DNA of 64,000 nucleotides from the NCBI GenBank assembly GCA_041504365.1, contig CP167917.1, positions 3,410,001-3,474,000 on the forward strand. Reading direction: 5' to 3'. Positions 1-8,984 of this stretch are shown in pieces. Below the pieces are notes generated by a model. That model was not told where the DNA came from, made no database searches, and worked only from the letters and a program-made list of their open reading frames with translations. The translations under genes were made by a program, and so were the position numbers. This DNA is from Dryocola sp. LX212. GTDB lineage: Bacteria; Pseudomonadota; Gammaproteobacteria; Enterobacterales; Enterobacteriaceae. Each line of letters begins with the position of its first letter. Within the stretch, counting starts at the first letter, position 1.

Positions 1-113
1 CTGGCATATTTATCCGGATGGAACTGGCGCTGCAGCTCCTGGTAACGGGCAGCCAGCAGTTCGCGATCGACGGTGTATCCTGCCGGTAACCCAAAGAGGG
101 TAAAGTAATCCAT
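1..113 (-). CDS. hscB: HscB co-chaperone, N-terminal part (cut by window edge)
   Basis: Only the first 37 codons are present, read leftward from the ATG at 111-113. The peptide begins [13 protein letters not shown] and runs into the J-domain with its HPD tripeptide ([10 protein letters not shown]). HscB is the J-type co-chaperone that brings IscU to the Hsp70 HscA for Fe-S cluster transfer. It follows iscA in the same direction, in the usual isc operon order. The rest lies before position 1, so this is a window truncation, not a pseudogene. Confidence 0.93.
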   Translation of the reverse strand, partial: MDYFTLFGLPAGYTVDRELLAARYQELQRQFHPDKYA

Positions 114-143
114 AACAGACTCGGGGTTAACGTGGTAAAGCGT

Positions 144-167
144 CATCCCCCACCTTGGTGGGGGATG
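144..167 (-). other. Perfect hairpin between iscA and hscB
   Basis: An 11-bp arm (CATCCCCCACC) is followed by its exact complement with only TT between, so the 24 bases are one palindrome. There is no T-run after it, so it is unlikely to be a strong terminator. A stem here could protect the iscA 3' end or lower expression of hscB and later genes within the operon; that role is inferred. Confidence 0.6.
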
Positions 168-175
168 AGCTGGAG

Positions 176-499
176 TCAGACGTGGAAGCTTTCGCCGCAG
201 CCGCACTCATCCTTCACGTTCGGGTTGGTAAACTTGAACCCTTCGTTGAGGCCTTCTTTTACGAAGTCGAGCACGGTGCCGTCCAAAAATTGCAGGCTTT
301 TACCATCGACGACCACTTTCACGCCTTTGTCTTCGAACACGGTGTCATCCACCATTGGTTCATCAACAAATTCGAGGACATAAGCCATACCAGAACAGCC
401 GGATGTGCGCACACCTAAACGCAGGCCAAACCCTTTACCGCGGTTGGCAAGAAAGGCATTCACACGAGCGGCAGCACTGTCGCTAAGGGTAATCGACAT
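176..499 (-). CDS. iscA: IscA, A-type iron-sulfur carrier
   Basis: 107 aa, the usual family length. The three cluster-ligating cysteines are visible: Cys35 in [10 protein letters not shown] and Cys99/Cys101 in the C-terminal CGCGESF. A-type carriers take or store Fe-S clusters after assembly on IscU and pass them to apoproteins, mostly 4Fe-4S targets under aerobic growth. It lies 24 bp after iscU in the iscRSUA-hscB operon, so it should share IscR repression. Confidence 0.97.
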   Translation of the reverse strand: MSITLSDSAAARVNAFLANRGKGFGLRLGVRTSGCSGMAYVLEFVDEPMVDDTVFEDKGVKVVVDGKSLQFLDGTVLDFVKEGLNEGFKFTNPNVKDECGCGESFHV

Positions 500-523
500 A
501 CAACAACCTCAATTCAACAATGA

Positions 524-910
524 TTATTTCGCTTCACGCTTGGTTTTATAATCCGCGATAGCCGCTTTGATGGCGTCTTCCGCAAGGATCGAGCAGTGAA
601 TTTTTACCGGCGGCAGTTCGAGCTCGTCTGCGATATCGGTGTTTTTGATCGCCTGCGCTTCGTCCAGAGATTTGCCTTTTACCCACTCGGTAACGAGGGA
701 GCTTGAGGCAATCGCCGAGCCGCAACCATAGGTTTTAAAGCGCGCGTCTTCGATGATACCGTCATTGTTGACTTTGATCTGCAACTTCATTACGTCGCCA
801 CAGGCTGGTGCACCCACCATGCCGGACCCGACGCTGTCGTCGTTGTTATCGAACGAGCCCACGTTGCGTGGATTCTCATAGTGATCAATTACTTTTTCGC
901 TGTAAGCCAT
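524..910 (-). CDS. iscU: IscU, Fe-S cluster assembly scaffold
   Basis: 128 aa, full length. Conserved scaffold residues are present: Cys37 in GAPACGDVM, Cys63 in KTYGCGSAIA and Cys106 in KIHCSIL, plus the LPPVK motif recognised by HscA (residues 99-103). IscU receives sulfur from IscS and iron to build a 2Fe-2S cluster, which HscA/HscB then help release. The gene starts 31 bp after iscS in the isc operon. Confidence 0.98.
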   Translation of the reverse strand: MAYSEKVIDHYENPRNVGSFDNNDDSVGSGMVGAPACGDVMKLQIKVNNDGIIEDARFKTYGCGSAIASSSLVTEWVKGKSLDEAQAIKNTDIADELELPPVKIHCSILAEDAIKAAIADYKTKREAK

Positions 911-941
911 TTTTTACTTCTCCTGAATCCGATACCGACGA

Positions 942-2156
942 TTAGTGGTGAGCCCATTCGATGGAATTAATATCCACGCCCTGCTTAAACATTTCCCACA
1001 GCGGAGAAAGGTCGCGCAAACGGCCAATGGATTTACGTACCAGCTCGATGGTGTAGTCGATCTCTTCTTCGGTCGTGAAACGGCCCAAAGAGAAACGGAT
1101 GGAGCTGTGAGCAAGCTCGTCACTCATACCCAGCGCACGCAGCACGTAAGACGGCTCAAGGCTTGCAGAGGTACAGGCGGAACCGGAAGAAACCGCAAGG
1201 TCCTTCAGCGCCATGATCAAAGACTCGCCTTCAACGTAGTTAAAGCTCACGTTAAGGATATTCGGTGCGCCCTGCTCCAGGTCGCCGTTCAGGTAAACTT
1301 CTTCCATATCTTTCACGCCGTTCCACAGACGGTTACGCAGCGTGCGCAGACGGGCCATTTCTGACTCCATCTCTTCTTTTGCGATACGGTAAGCTTCACC
1401 CATGCCGACGATCTGGTGAACAGGCAAAGTACCTGAACGCATACCGCGCTCGTGGCCGCCACCGTGGATCTGGGATTCGATACGGATACGCGGCTTGCGG
1501 CGAACGTACAGCGCGCCGATGCCTTTAGGCCCGTAAATTTTGTGACCGGAGAAGGACATCAAATCGACTTTCAGCTCGCCAAGATTGATAGGCAGTTTGC
1601 CTACGCTCTGGGTCGCATCCACGTGGAAGATAATGCCACGCGCACGACACATTTCGCCGATTGTCGCGATATCCTGCACCACGCCGATTTCGTTGTTTAC
1701 GTGCATGATGGACACCAGAATAGTGTCGTCACGCATTGCCGCTTCCAGGGCCTTCAGGTCAACGATGCCGTTGCTCTGTGGCGCAAGGTAAGTCACCTCG
1801 AAACCTTCGCGCTCAAGCTGGCGGCAGGTATCAAGGACGGCCTTGTGTTCGGTTTTAACGGTAATGATGTGCTTGCCTTTCTTCTGGTAGAAGTTAGCAG
1901 CACCTTTGATAGCCAGGTTATCAGATTCCGTTGCGCCTGAGGTGAAGACGATTTCACGCGGGTCAGCGCCCACCAGGTCTGCGATTTGGTTACGAGCGAT
2001 ATCAACCGCTTCTTCTGCCTGCCACCCAAAACGGTGGGAGCGGGAAGCCGGGTTACCGAAGGTTCCATCCATCGTCAAAAACTGCATCATCTTCTGCGCA
2101 ACACGCGGATCGACAGGCGTGGTTGCAGAATAGTCGAGATAAATCGGTAATTTCAT
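942..2156 (-). CDS. iscS: IscS cysteine desulfurase
   Basis: 404 aa PLP-dependent class V aminotransferase-fold enzyme that converts cysteine to alanine and a persulfide. The PLP lysine is in [12 protein letters not shown], and the persulfide-carrying cysteine is in the flexible loop [10 protein letters not shown]. It supplies sulfur to IscU and to tRNA thiolation and cofactor pathways. It begins [18 protein letters not shown], as in E. coli. It is separated from iscR by 118 bp of structured leader (see 2190-2255). Confidence 0.98.
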   Translation of the reverse strand: MKLPIYLDYSATTPVDPRVAQKMMQFLTMDGTFGNPASRSHRFGWQAEEAVDIARNQIADLVGADPREIVFTSGATESDNLAIKGAANFYQKKGKHIITVKTEHKAVLDTCRQLEREGFEVTYLAPQSNGIVDLKALEAAMRDDTILVSIMHVNNEIGVVQDIATIGEMCRARGIIFHVDATQSVGKLPINLGELKVDLMSFSGHKIYGPKGIGALYVRRKPRIRIESQIHGGGHERGMRSGTLPVHQIVGMGEAYRIAKEEMESEMARLRTLRNRLWNGVKDMEEVYLNGDLEQGAPNILNVSFNYVEGESLIMALKDLAVSSGSACTSASLEPSYVLRALGMSDELAHSSIRFSLGRFTTEEEIDYTIELVRKSIGRLRDLSPLWEMFKQGVDINSIEWAHH

Positions 2157-2189
2157 TGCTCTTAAGCTCCGTACATCACTTCAATACGA

Positions 2190-2255
2190 AGAATCAGGCT
2201 TAAAAGGGTGCAGCCATTTTTAGAAGGGGCGGATAAACACCCCTGACCTGATTCT
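2190..2255 (-). promoter_or_regulatory. Structured iscR-iscS intergenic RNA
   Basis: A 9-bp perfect stem pairs 2190-2198 (AGAATCAGG) with 2247-2255 (CCTGATTCT), enclosing a second GGGG/CCCC stem. In E. coli the small RNA RyhB pairs near the iscS start; the iscSUA part of the message is then degraded while structure in this intergenic region protects the iscR part. The hairpin is visible here; the RyhB role is carried over from E. coli. Confidence 0.6.
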
Positions 2256-2274
2256 AAAATTCTTTGCTTTCTGC

Positions 2275-2763
2275 TTATGCGCGCAGTTTGACGTCAATAG
2301 CGTCCTGAGAACGTGAACTACGATGGTTTTCGTTATGCTGACGGCCAGAAACATCCAGAACTTCCTGGTTATTAACCAGTTCACCCAGGGTGATGTTGTT
2401 CAGGAAGCCGGTAAGACGGTCGCTCAGGTCGCGCCACAGCGCGTGAGTCAGGCATTTATCGCCGCCCTGGCATCCGCCTTTACCCTGACAACGGGTGGCA
2501 TCCACGGATTCGTCTACCGCACTGATGACTTCACCAACCGCGATGCTGCCTGCATCTTTCCCTAACAGATAACCGCCGCCCGGGCCACGTACGCTGGCAA
2601 CAAGGCCATTTTTACGCAGGCGGGAGAACAGTTGCTCCAGATAGGAGAGCGAAATTCCCTGACGCTCAGAAATATCAGCCAACGGTACCGGACCCGATTC
2701 GGAGTTCAAAGCAACATCCAGCATTGCGGTCACGGCATAGCGCCCTTTCGATGTCAGTCTCAT
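2275..2763 (-). CDS. iscR: IscR, Fe-S cluster-sensing Rrf2-family regulator
   Basis: 162 aa. An N-terminal winged helix ([18 protein letters not shown]) is followed by the 2Fe-2S ligands Cys92, Cys98 and Cys104 with His107 in [12 protein letters not shown]. Holo-IscR represses its own operon through type 1 sites; apo-IscR still acts at type 2 sites such as suf. First gene of iscRSUA-hscB; two adjacent type 1-like sites lie just upstream at 2845-2894. Confidence 0.98.
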   Translation of the reverse strand: MRLTSKGRYAVTAMLDVALNSESGPVPLADISERQGISLSYLEQLFSRLRKNGLVASVRGPGGGYLLGKDAGSIAVGEVISAVDESVDATRCQGKGGCQGGDKCLTHALWRDLSDRLTGFLNNITLGELVNNQEVLDVSGRQHNENHRSSRSQDAIDVKLRA

Positions 2764-2844
2764 GTCTTACTTAACCTCAGATAGCCCCTCGAGCCGGGGG
2801 TTTTTCAAAAATGTGATTGTCACATAGCAGGGCGCAAGTCTGAC

Positions 2845-2869
2845 ATTCCCGAGTAAAATGGTCAACTAT
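2845..2869 (-). promoter_or_regulatory. IscR type 1 site, promoter-proximal
   Basis: Read on the minus strand the 25-bp element starts ATAGTTGACC and ends ACTCGGGAAT, close to the type 1 consensus (ATASYYGACT, 5 A/T-rich bases, AGTCRRSTAT). It overlaps a TTGACC that could serve as a -35-like element for iscR. Binding of 2Fe-2S IscR here would repress the isc operon. Confidence 0.75.
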
Positions 2870-2894
2870 TTAACCTAGTAATTTACTCAAGTAT
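2870..2894 (-). promoter_or_regulatory. IscR type 1 site, promoter-distal
   Basis: A second 25-bp type 1-like element abuts the first (minus-strand reading starts ATACTTGAGT and ends ACTAGGTTAA). The two sites are head to tail with no gap. The distal one touches the last base of the trmJ stop codon, so the isc control region reaches the end of the upstream gene. Confidence 0.7.
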
Positions 2895-3625
2895 TATTTG
2901 CTCGATTTTTTGTCGCTTTCGATAGAGGAAAGCATGCCGCGCAGGATGTTAAGTTCCTGACTTTCCGGGCGAGCGCGGGTAAACATGCGGCGAAGTCGGC
3001 TCATCACCTGGCCTGGATGGTTTGGCTTAATAAAGCCGGTATTTTGCATTACCTGCTCCAGATGGCCGTAGAAACGCTCTAAATCATCCACCAGCGGATA
3101 CTCAACAATTTCGGCTTCCGGCTCGTCTTTTTCCTGAGAGTCCAGCCACGCAATACGAACCTCATAAGCGAGGATCTGCACCGCCATCGCGAGGTTTAGC
3201 GAGCTATATTCCGGATTAGCCTGGATCGCGACATGATAATGACACTTTTGCAGCTCGTCGTTGGTTAAGCCGACACGCTCGCGGCCAAACACGATGGCAA
3301 CCGGGGAGTTTTTCGCTTCGGAGATGCTTTGCAGGCCACATTCGCGAGGATTAAGCATCGGCCACGGCAGCGTGCGGGAACGCGCGCTGGTGCCCACCAC
3401 GAGGCTACAGCCTGCCAGCGCTTCGTCCAGGGTATCCACGATTTTCGCATCGCCGATGACGTCGCTGGCGCCGGCCGCAAGGGCGATAGCCTGGGAGTCA
3501 GGCTTCACCAGCGGGTTAACCAGCCACAGGTTTGTTAGTCCCATCGTTTTCATTGCACGGGCGACGGAGCCCATGTTGCCGGTGTGGGAAGTCTCGACCA
3601 GCACAATACGTACGTTATCCAGCAT
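2894..3625 (-). CDS. trmJ: TrmJ, tRNA Cm32/Um32 2'-O-methyltransferase
   Basis: SPOUT-class tRNA methyltransferase that methylates the 2'-OH of nucleotide 32 in the anticodon loop. N-terminal motif [22 protein letters not shown] and the knot-region motif [13 protein letters not shown] are visible, with a C-terminal segment typical of TrmJ. I start at the ATG at 3625 (MLDNVRIV), matching the E. coli N-terminus, rather than the TTG two codons upstream. About 243 aa. It is transcribed toward iscR and divergent from suhB. Confidence 0.93.
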   Translation of the reverse strand: MLDNVRIVLVETSHTGNMGSVARAMKTMGLTNLWLVNPLVKPDSQAIALAAGASDVIGDAKIVDTLDEALAGCSLVVGTSARSRTLPWPMLNPRECGLQSISEAKNSPVAIVFGRERVGLTNDELQKCHYHVAIQANPEYSSLNLAMAVQILAYEVRIAWLDSQEKDEPEAEIVEYPLVDDLERFYGHLEQVMQNTGFIKPNHPGQVMSRLRRMFTRARPESQELNILRGMLSSIESDKKSSK

Positions 3626-3747
3626 GCTCAATTCATAGTCCAGGAAGAATATCGCGATATCGTATCATATCCCTGGGACATAATCCGAACGCTCTGCTAT
3701 ACTGCGCCCCGTTTTCCGTTCTTTAACATCCAGTGAGAGAGATACCG

Positions 3748-4560
3748 ATGGGATCATTGCACCCGCTGCTCAACATCGCCGTGCGCGCTGCGCGCAAGGC
3801 CGGTAATTTAATTACCAAAAACTACGAAACCCCGGACGCTGTTGAAGCGAGCCAGAAGGGTAGCAACGATTTCGTGACTAACGTCGATCGTGACGCCGAG
3901 CGTCTGATCATCGAAATCATCCGCAAATCCTACCCGAACCACACCATTATCGCCGAAGAGTCCGGCGAATTAGCGGGTAGCGAGCCGGATGTACAATGGG
4001 TTATCGATCCTCTGGATGGCACCACCAACTTCATTAAACGTCTGCCGCACTTCGCGGTCTCCATCGCCGTTCGCGTTAAAGGCCGTACCGAAGTCGCTGT
4101 GGTTTATGACCCAATGCGTAACGAGCTGTTCACTGCCGTTCGCGGTCAGGGCGCACAGCTGAACGGTTACCGTCTGCGCGGCAGCACTGCCCGCGACCTG
4201 GACGGCACCATCCTGGCGACCGGCTTCCCGTTCAAAGCCAAGCAGCACGCCACTCCTTATATGAATATCCTCGGCAAACTGTTCACCCAGTGTGCAGACT
4301 TCCGCCGCACCGGTTCCGCAGCGCTTGACCTGGCCTACGTTGCCGCTGGACGCGTAGACGGCTACTTTGAGATCGGCCTGAAGCCGTGGGATTTTGCAGC
4401 AGGCGAACTTATTGCTCGTGAATCCGGCAGCCTGGTCTGTGATTTCACCGGTGGCCACAACCACCTGCTGACGGGCAACATCGTTGCGGGTAACCCACGC
4501 GTCGTAAAAGCAATGCTTGCTTCTATGCGTGAAGAGCTGAGCGAAGCGCTGAAGCGCTAA
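3748..4560 (+). CDS. suhB: SuhB, inositol monophosphatase family / rRNA antitermination factor
   Basis: 270 aa from the ATG at 3748, preceded by GAGAGAGATACCG as ribosome site. A TTG three codons later would give an N-terminus starting exactly as in E. coli (MHPLLNIAVRAA). IMPase metal and phosphate motifs are clear: EESGE, WVIDPLDGTTNF and the later LKPWDFAAGE. SuhB hydrolyses inositol-1-phosphate in vitro; its main known role is in the Nus-factor rRNA antitermination complex. Monocistronic, divergent from trmJ, with a TATACT -10 near 3695. Confidence 0.95.
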   Translation: MGSLHPLLNIAVRAARKAGNLITKNYETPDAVEASQKGSNDFVTNVDRDAERLIIEIIRKSYPNHTIIAEESGELAGSEPDVQWVIDPLDGTTNFIKRLPHFAVSIAVRVKGRTEVAVVYDPMRNELFTAVRGQGAQLNGYRLRGSTARDLDGTILATGFPFKAKQHATPYMNILGKLFTQCADFRRTGSAALDLAYVAAGRVDGYFEIGLKPWDFAAGELIARESGSLVCDFTGGHNHLLTGNIVAGNPRVVKAMLASMREELSEALKR

Positions 4561-4574
4561 TCTCGGTTTGCTTC

Positions 4575-4608
4575 CCGCCCTGCAGCGGCTTCGGCTGTTG
4601 CAGGGCGG
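4575..4608. repeat. REP-like extragenic palindrome after suhB
   Basis: Ten-base arms CCGCCCTGCA (4575-4584) and TGCAGGGCGG (4599-4608) enclose a 14-base loop that can itself pair in part. It lies between the convergent ends of suhB and the zevB-like gene and resembles enterobacterial REP units. It could stabilise or end both messages. Confidence 0.65.
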
Positions 4609-4635
4609 ATAAGCACGGCGTCGTCCGCCAAAACT

Positions 4636-5616
4636 TCAGAAAGGCCTTATCCCCCGCACCACAGGTTGAGCACTCAGCCACATCACCACCGCCGCCGCAA
4701 TCAGAACCAGACTTCCTGCTAATGCAAGCGTTGCCCAGCCAACCTGCCGCCACGATACCGGCGCCTTATTGCCGCTTATCTTCACCGCAAATCTGCGAAA
4801 GCTGTGCACCAGCAGCGCAAGCCCGGAAATCGTTATCGAGGTGCCCGCCGCCATTGCCAGCGCCGACAGTACTCCCCAGCTAAATACGCCAATTACCTTG
4901 CTGAACAGCAGCACCATAATCGCCCCGGAGCACGGACGCAGGCCCATAGAAAGCACGATCGTCAGGCGCGCCCGCCAGTCCTCTCCGGCTGCCAGCTGCT
5001 GCTCCGTTGGCAGATGCTGATGGCCGCAGCCGCAGTTTTCGTGGTGGACGTGCTGCGGCGTAAAAGAAGTAAACTTCGGCCGACCCAGCGCCTGACGTAA
5101 TTTTTTCAACGCCCGCAGAGCAAGCATCAGCCCGAGCACGCCTACCAGCAGATAGCTCCCCTTTTCCAGCCAGAAGCTGCTCATATGCAGCTGCCGCGAA
5201 GGCAGCTGTAAAACGCCCAGCACCACCGTCACCAGCGCGATCGCCACCAGCCCCTGCAATAGCGAAGCTGCAAACGTCAGGTTAAGGCTGCTTCTCAGCC
5301 GGGAAGGATGGGTAGCAAGCCAGGTAGTAATCACAATTTTGCCATGCCCCGGCCCAAGCGCGTGAAGCACGCCGTAGACAAAGCTGAACAAAAGCAAAGA
5401 CCAGCCCGCCCGTGCCGGGTTTTCCGCAACCTGCCGCAGCAGGCCGCTTAGCTGCTGATTAATGGTTTTCTGCCACGCGGCGCTATTGAGCAGGATCTGC
5501 GGCCAGAAGTGCCAGAGCGCGTAAAGTCCTGCCGCGCTAATAAGCAAAAATAGCGCCAGCGGCCACAGGTGGAGCCAGCGGCGAGAGGTCGATTTCGAAG
5601 AAAGCATTACTGACAT
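4636..5616 (-). CDS. zevB: NicO-family metal transporter, ZevB-like permease
   Basis: 326 aa membrane protein. One N-terminal membrane segment (about residues 16-34) is followed by six or so more. Family signatures are HALGPGHGK near residue 86, a central histidine/cysteine-rich loop (HVHHENCGCGHQH, near 189-201) and GLRPCSGAI in the second half. The NicO/RcnA family moves nickel, cobalt or zinc; the Haemophilus protein ZevB with partner ZevA was linked to zinc uptake. It overlaps the upstream gene by 10 bp (an alternative ATG at 5607 would overlap its stop as TAATG), so the pair is coupled. Substrate is inferred. The pair sits where E. coli has yfhR. Confidence 0.8.
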   Translation of the reverse strand: MSVMLSSKSTSRRWLHLWPLALFLLISAAGLYALWHFWPQILLNSAAWQKTINQQLSGLLRQVAENPARAGWSLLLFSFVYGVLHALGPGHGKIVITTWLATHPSRLRSSLNLTFAASLLQGLVAIALVTVVLGVLQLPSRQLHMSSFWLEKGSYLLVGVLGLMLALRALKKLRQALGRPKFTSFTPQHVHHENCGCGHQHLPTEQQLAAGEDWRARLTIVLSMGLRPCSGAIMVLLFSKVIGVFSWGVLSALAMAAGTSITISGLALLVHSFRRFAVKISGNKAPVSWRQVGWATLALAGSLVLIAAAVVMWLSAQPVVRGIRPF

Positions 5617-6254
5617 TGGAGAGTTACCTGCTGGGCAAACTGCTTGCCCAGTTCCATATCTTCCGGCGGCGCATCGGCCTTATCCAGCGACAGGGCAAAC
5701 GCCTGCATATCCTGGGTTGGCCGCGGCGTTTTGACGGCGATTTTACAGCCTGAGGTTAACTCGTCGCTCAGGCGGGCGTCCGTCGGTTTGTCATAGCTCA
5801 TATCAACAAAATAGGTGGGGTCGAACGTTGAGAAAGTATAGGTCTGCCCTTTCAGCGGCTGCGGATGCGCCAGCGGCAGCACGAAAGTCAGCACCGCCTG
5901 ATGGTCGACATCCTTCAGGCTATATTCCGTGGGGAGATTGTTGAATTTCACCTTTTCGCCGTTGTGCCAGAACTCGGTGAAGTAGTGCTGACCCAGCACG
6001 TTAGCCATGACTTCTGCGGCCAGCTTCTTCCAGACGGGGGAGTCCGGCTTCGCGTCCCCTGCGTCATACAGTAGATCCGCTGAAGTAATTTCATCCATCG
6101 TCCAGACCATTTTCAGGCCTGTCATCTGGCCCTTATCCGCCATCACTGTAGTGACCAGCGAAATGAAGCTGTGCGGGTGTGCCAGCGCAGCGGGCGTCAA
6201 GAGCGCCGAAGCCAGCATGATTGTCCCTTTCGCCCAACCCGTTTTCACGTGCAT
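5607..6254 (-). CDS. zevA: DUF1007 periplasmic protein, ZevA-like
   Basis: 215 aa from the ATG at 6254, which has AAGGG five bases upstream and gives a proper signal peptide (MHVKTGWAKG...LLTPAALA then HPHSF). A longer non-ATG start upstream would bury that signal. The mature N-terminus HPHSF carries two histidines that could bind metal. DUF1007 proteins pair with NicO permeases; Haemophilus ZevA is the periplasmic partner of ZevB. First gene of the two-gene operon, divergent from csiE. I see no convincing Zur box in the 125-bp spacer. Confidence 0.8.
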   Translation of the reverse strand: MHVKTGWAKGTIMLASALLTPAALAHPHSFISLVTTVMADKGQMTGLKMVWTMDEITSADLLYDAGDAKPDSPVWKKLAAEVMANVLGQHYFTEFWHNGEKVKFNNLPTEYSLKDVDHQAVLTFVLPLAHPQPLKGQTYTFSTFDPTYFVDMSYDKPTDARLSDELTSGCKIAVKTPRPTQDMQAFALSLDKADAPPEDMELGKQFAQQVTLQCQ

Positions 6255-6379
6255 ATAACCCTTAGATCGAAAATTCTGTGAGCCAGTCAAGATTACGTAA
6301 TTAAAAACCCCTGCCGCTACGATCTCCTGCAAAAGCTTTAGCTATTCTTAGCAATACTCAATTTAACTGGACCTGACGG

Positions 6380-7660
6380 ATGATGACACTGCTCTCCCCA
6401 CCACCATCTGTGCTCTCCAGTCCGCAGCGACGCTGCCATCTGCTGCTGATGCTTTACCTGCCGGGCCTGACGGTAACGCCGGAGATTCTGGCCAGGATTA
6501 ACGGGGTGGACAGTAATGTATCCCTGCAAGATATAGCCGACACGGGTGATGAAATCCAGCGTTATCACCGCCTGGCTATGATCACCGAGCCTGATGGCAG
6601 CTACCGGATTGATGGCACCGCGCTTGACCGCCGCCTGTGTTTGCTTCATTGGCTGCGACGGGGGCTGCGGCTTTGCCCGCATTTTGTTCAGCAGCACTTT
6701 GCCCCGACGCTGAAAGAGCAGCTCAGAAAGCAAGGCATCACCAAAGCGCTGTATGACGAAACCAATCTGCAGGCGCTGGTCAGCCTCTGCTCGCGGCGTC
6801 TGCAGCGCCAGTTTGACAGCCGGGACATGCAGTTCCTGAGCCTGTTTTTGCAGTACTGCCTTCATCAGCATCAGCTAGGCGTCACGCCGGAGTTTAATGA
6901 CCGGCAGCGGGAGTGGACGCGAGCACGCCCGGAGTTTCTGGCCGCGCAGGAAATCGCCCGCCACTGGACCCGCCGCGTTCGCCAGCCTGCACATGAAGAC
7001 GAACAGCTCTTCTTAGCCCTGCTGTTCCAGATGCTGCGCATGCCGGACCCCGTTCGCGATAACCATGAACAGGATTTACGCCTGCGGGCGGCTATTTCGC
7101 AGACCATCGCCCGCTTTCGCGAGCTGGCCGGCATGTCCTTCAGCGATGATCAGGGGCTGAGCGACCAGCTCTATATTCACCTGGCCCAGGCGCTTGACCG
7201 CAACCTGTTTTTCATCGGCATCGACAACAGCCTGCCGGAGGAGATCACGCGCCTCTATCCTAAGCTGATGCGCACGACTCGCGAGGCGTTCAGCCAGTTT
7301 GAAGCTGATTACGGCGTGCGGTTTTCCGATGAGGAGATTGGTCTGGTGGCGGTAATTTTTGGCGCGTGGCTGATGCAGGAGAACGATTTGCAGGAGAAGC
7401 AGGTGCTGCTGCTGACGGGGAATAATCTTGAGCTGGAGCAGCAGATAGAGCAGCAGCTGCGTGAACTGACGCTTTTGCCGCTGAATATCAAACACCTGAC
7501 GGTACACGGTTTTCAGAAAGGGGGCGCGCCGAAGGAAGTGGTTCTGGTTATAACGCCTTACTCCACCAGCCTGCCGCTCTATTCACCGCCGCTGCTGCAC
7601 GCCACGCTGCCGCTTGGGGAACATATGCAGCAGCGTATCCGTGAGATCCTTGAAGGTTAA
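6380..7660 (+). CDS. csiE: CsiE, stationary-phase-inducible PRD-domain protein
   Basis: 426 aa, same length as the E. coli protein and similar from end to end (MMTLLSPPPSVLSSPQRRCHLLL; RLYPKLMRTTREAF; VAVIFGAWLMQENDLQEKQ). The central and C-terminal parts resemble PRD (PTS regulation) domains with conserved histidines, but no full N-terminal HTH is obvious. In E. coli it is induced by RpoS and cAMP-CRP on starvation; the molecular role is not established. The start gives two tandem ATG codons. Confidence 0.92.
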   Translation: MMTLLSPPPSVLSSPQRRCHLLLMLYLPGLTVTPEILARINGVDSNVSLQDIADTGDEIQRYHRLAMITEPDGSYRIDGTALDRRLCLLHWLRRGLRLCPHFVQQHFAPTLKEQLRKQGITKALYDETNLQALVSLCSRRLQRQFDSRDMQFLSLFLQYCLHQHQLGVTPEFNDRQREWTRARPEFLAAQEIARHWTRRVRQPAHEDEQLFLALLFQMLRMPDPVRDNHEQDLRLRAAISQTIARFRELAGMSFSDDQGLSDQLYIHLAQALDRNLFFIGIDNSLPEEITRLYPKLMRTTREAFSQFEADYGVRFSDEEIGLVAVIFGAWLMQENDLQEKQVLLLTGNNLELEQQIEQQLRELTLLPLNIKHLTVHGFQKGGAPKEVVLVITPYSTSLPLYSPPLLHATLPLGEHMQQRIREILEG

Positions 7661-7662
7661 AC

Positions 7663-7727
7663 GTCGGATGGCGCTTGCGCTTATCCGACCTACGGTTGGG
7701 CATACGCAGGAGAGATAAGCGCCATCC
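7663..7727. repeat. BIME-like pair of REP units between csiE and hcaT
   Basis: A full REP-type hairpin occupies 7663-7689 (GTCGGATGGCG...TTATCCGAC) and an inverted partial unit (GATAAGCGCCATCC) follows at 7714-7727. The two units face each other between convergent genes, the typical position of bacterial interspersed mosaic elements. Confidence 0.75.
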
Positions 7728-7731
7728 CCCG

Positions 7732-8862
7732 TTAGTTTACCTTCGGACGCAGCACCAGCGCGGGTAGCGCCACCAGCGCCATAATCCAGAACATCCCCCC
7801 CTGCATATGCTGGTACAGGAAGCCGGAGAACATCGTCATCACGGCGATGCCGCCGCCCATCGCCACCGCGGAATAGACCGCCTGCAAACGAATCACCTCG
7901 TTGCCCTGCCGCGCCGAGATATAACGCATGGCGGCAAGGTGGCAGACGGTGAAGCTGCCGCAGTGGAGGATTTGCGCCACCAGCAGCCACGGCAGCTCTG
8001 TCGTCCAGCCCATCAGGCTCCAGCGGATAATGCCCGCCACGCCCGACAGCAGCAGCAGGTCGCGCGCGCTCCAGCGGCGGAACAGCTTGTTGCTCAGCGC
8101 AAAGATAACGATTTCTGCGACCACGCCCAGCGACCACAGATAGCCCACGGTTGAAGCTGAATAGCCAGCCCCCTGCCAGTAGATTGCACTGAAACCATAA
8201 TAGGCCGCATGCGCGCCCTGCAGCAGCGAGACGCAGGCCAGGAAGCGCCATGAGCTGAGCACCAGCGTCTTCCACGCCTGCCAGCCCGCCGTCTCTTTGT
8301 GGCGCGCCTCTCCCTGCGGCATCACCGAAGGCCGCAGCATCATGCCAATCAGCATTGACGCAACCCCTACGCTCAGCAGCACCAGTATCGCCTGGTAGCT
8401 GAACATGCTGACCAGCTTGCCGGTCATCGCCGAGCCAATCACGAAGGCCAGCGAGCCCCACAGGCGCACCCGCCCATAATCCATGGTGATTTGCTTCTGC
8501 CAGGTTCCGGCGAGTGCATCCGTAAGGGGCACCAACGGCGAGAAAAAGAGGTTAAAGCCAACCATCACCACCAGCAGCCAGGTCGCGGTCTGGCCGAACC
8601 AGAAGGCGGCAGCAAAGAGTAAGGTGAGAAGCGCGAGGAGGCGTAAAGCAAAAACAAGTCGGGAGGGGTCGGTAACGCGGGGGGCTAACAGCAAACTACC
8701 AAGGAAACGAGCGATTAAACCAGCGCCCAGCAGCAGCCCTATCGTCTCGGGCGGAAGCCCTATCCCGGCCAGCCAGACGCTCCAGAATGGCAGGAAAATA
8801 CCGTAGCTAAAGAAGTAGGTAAAGTAACCGAGCGCCAGCCAGCGCGTTGAATGCAAACTCAT
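7732..8862 (-). CDS. hcaT: HcaT-like MFS transporter (3-phenylpropionate permease family)
   Basis: 376 aa, about twelve membrane segments, start at the ATG at 8862 (MSLHSTRWLALGYFTYFFSYG) just after GGGAGGGATC; codons upstream of this do not match the family. It closely resembles E. coli HcaT, assigned to phenylpropionate uptake. In E. coli hcaT adjoins the hca dioxygenase operon; no hca gene is present here and the next genes upstream are sugar genes. The physiological substrate here is therefore uncertain. Confidence 0.85.
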   Translation of the reverse strand: MSLHSTRWLALGYFTYFFSYGIFLPFWSVWLAGIGLPPETIGLLLGAGLIARFLGSLLLAPRVTDPSRLVFALRLLALLTLLFAAAFWFGQTATWLLVVMVGFNLFFSPLVPLTDALAGTWQKQITMDYGRVRLWGSLAFVIGSAMTGKLVSMFSYQAILVLLSVGVASMLIGMMLRPSVMPQGEARHKETAGWQAWKTLVLSSWRFLACVSLLQGAHAAYYGFSAIYWQGAGYSASTVGYLWSLGVVAEIVIFALSNKLFRRWSARDLLLLSGVAGIIRWSLMGWTTELPWLLVAQILHCGSFTVCHLAAMRYISARQGNEVIRLQAVYSAVAMGGGIAVMTMFSGFLYQHMQGGMFWIMALVALPALVLRPKVN

Positions 8863-8984
8863 GATCCCTCCCGTTTTCGTGGCGCTAGTTTGGGGGAGAG
8901 CTGTAAAGCTTGCAAGCAATCATTAACAGAACAATAACACCTGAAGTTAATAGGGTTTTATTTGCTTTCCAGGAGGGAATAATG

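Noticed and set aside
2783-2805. CCCC...GGGGGTTTTT motif upstream of iscR considered as a plus-strand terminator
   Set aside because: The stem is only four to five pairs, no plus-strand gene precedes it, and it lies in the iscR 5' leader.
6255-6379. Zur operator in the zevA-csiE spacer
   Set aside because: No dyad close to the Zur consensus; only a weak GATTACGTAATTA palindrome, which is A/T-rich chance-level.
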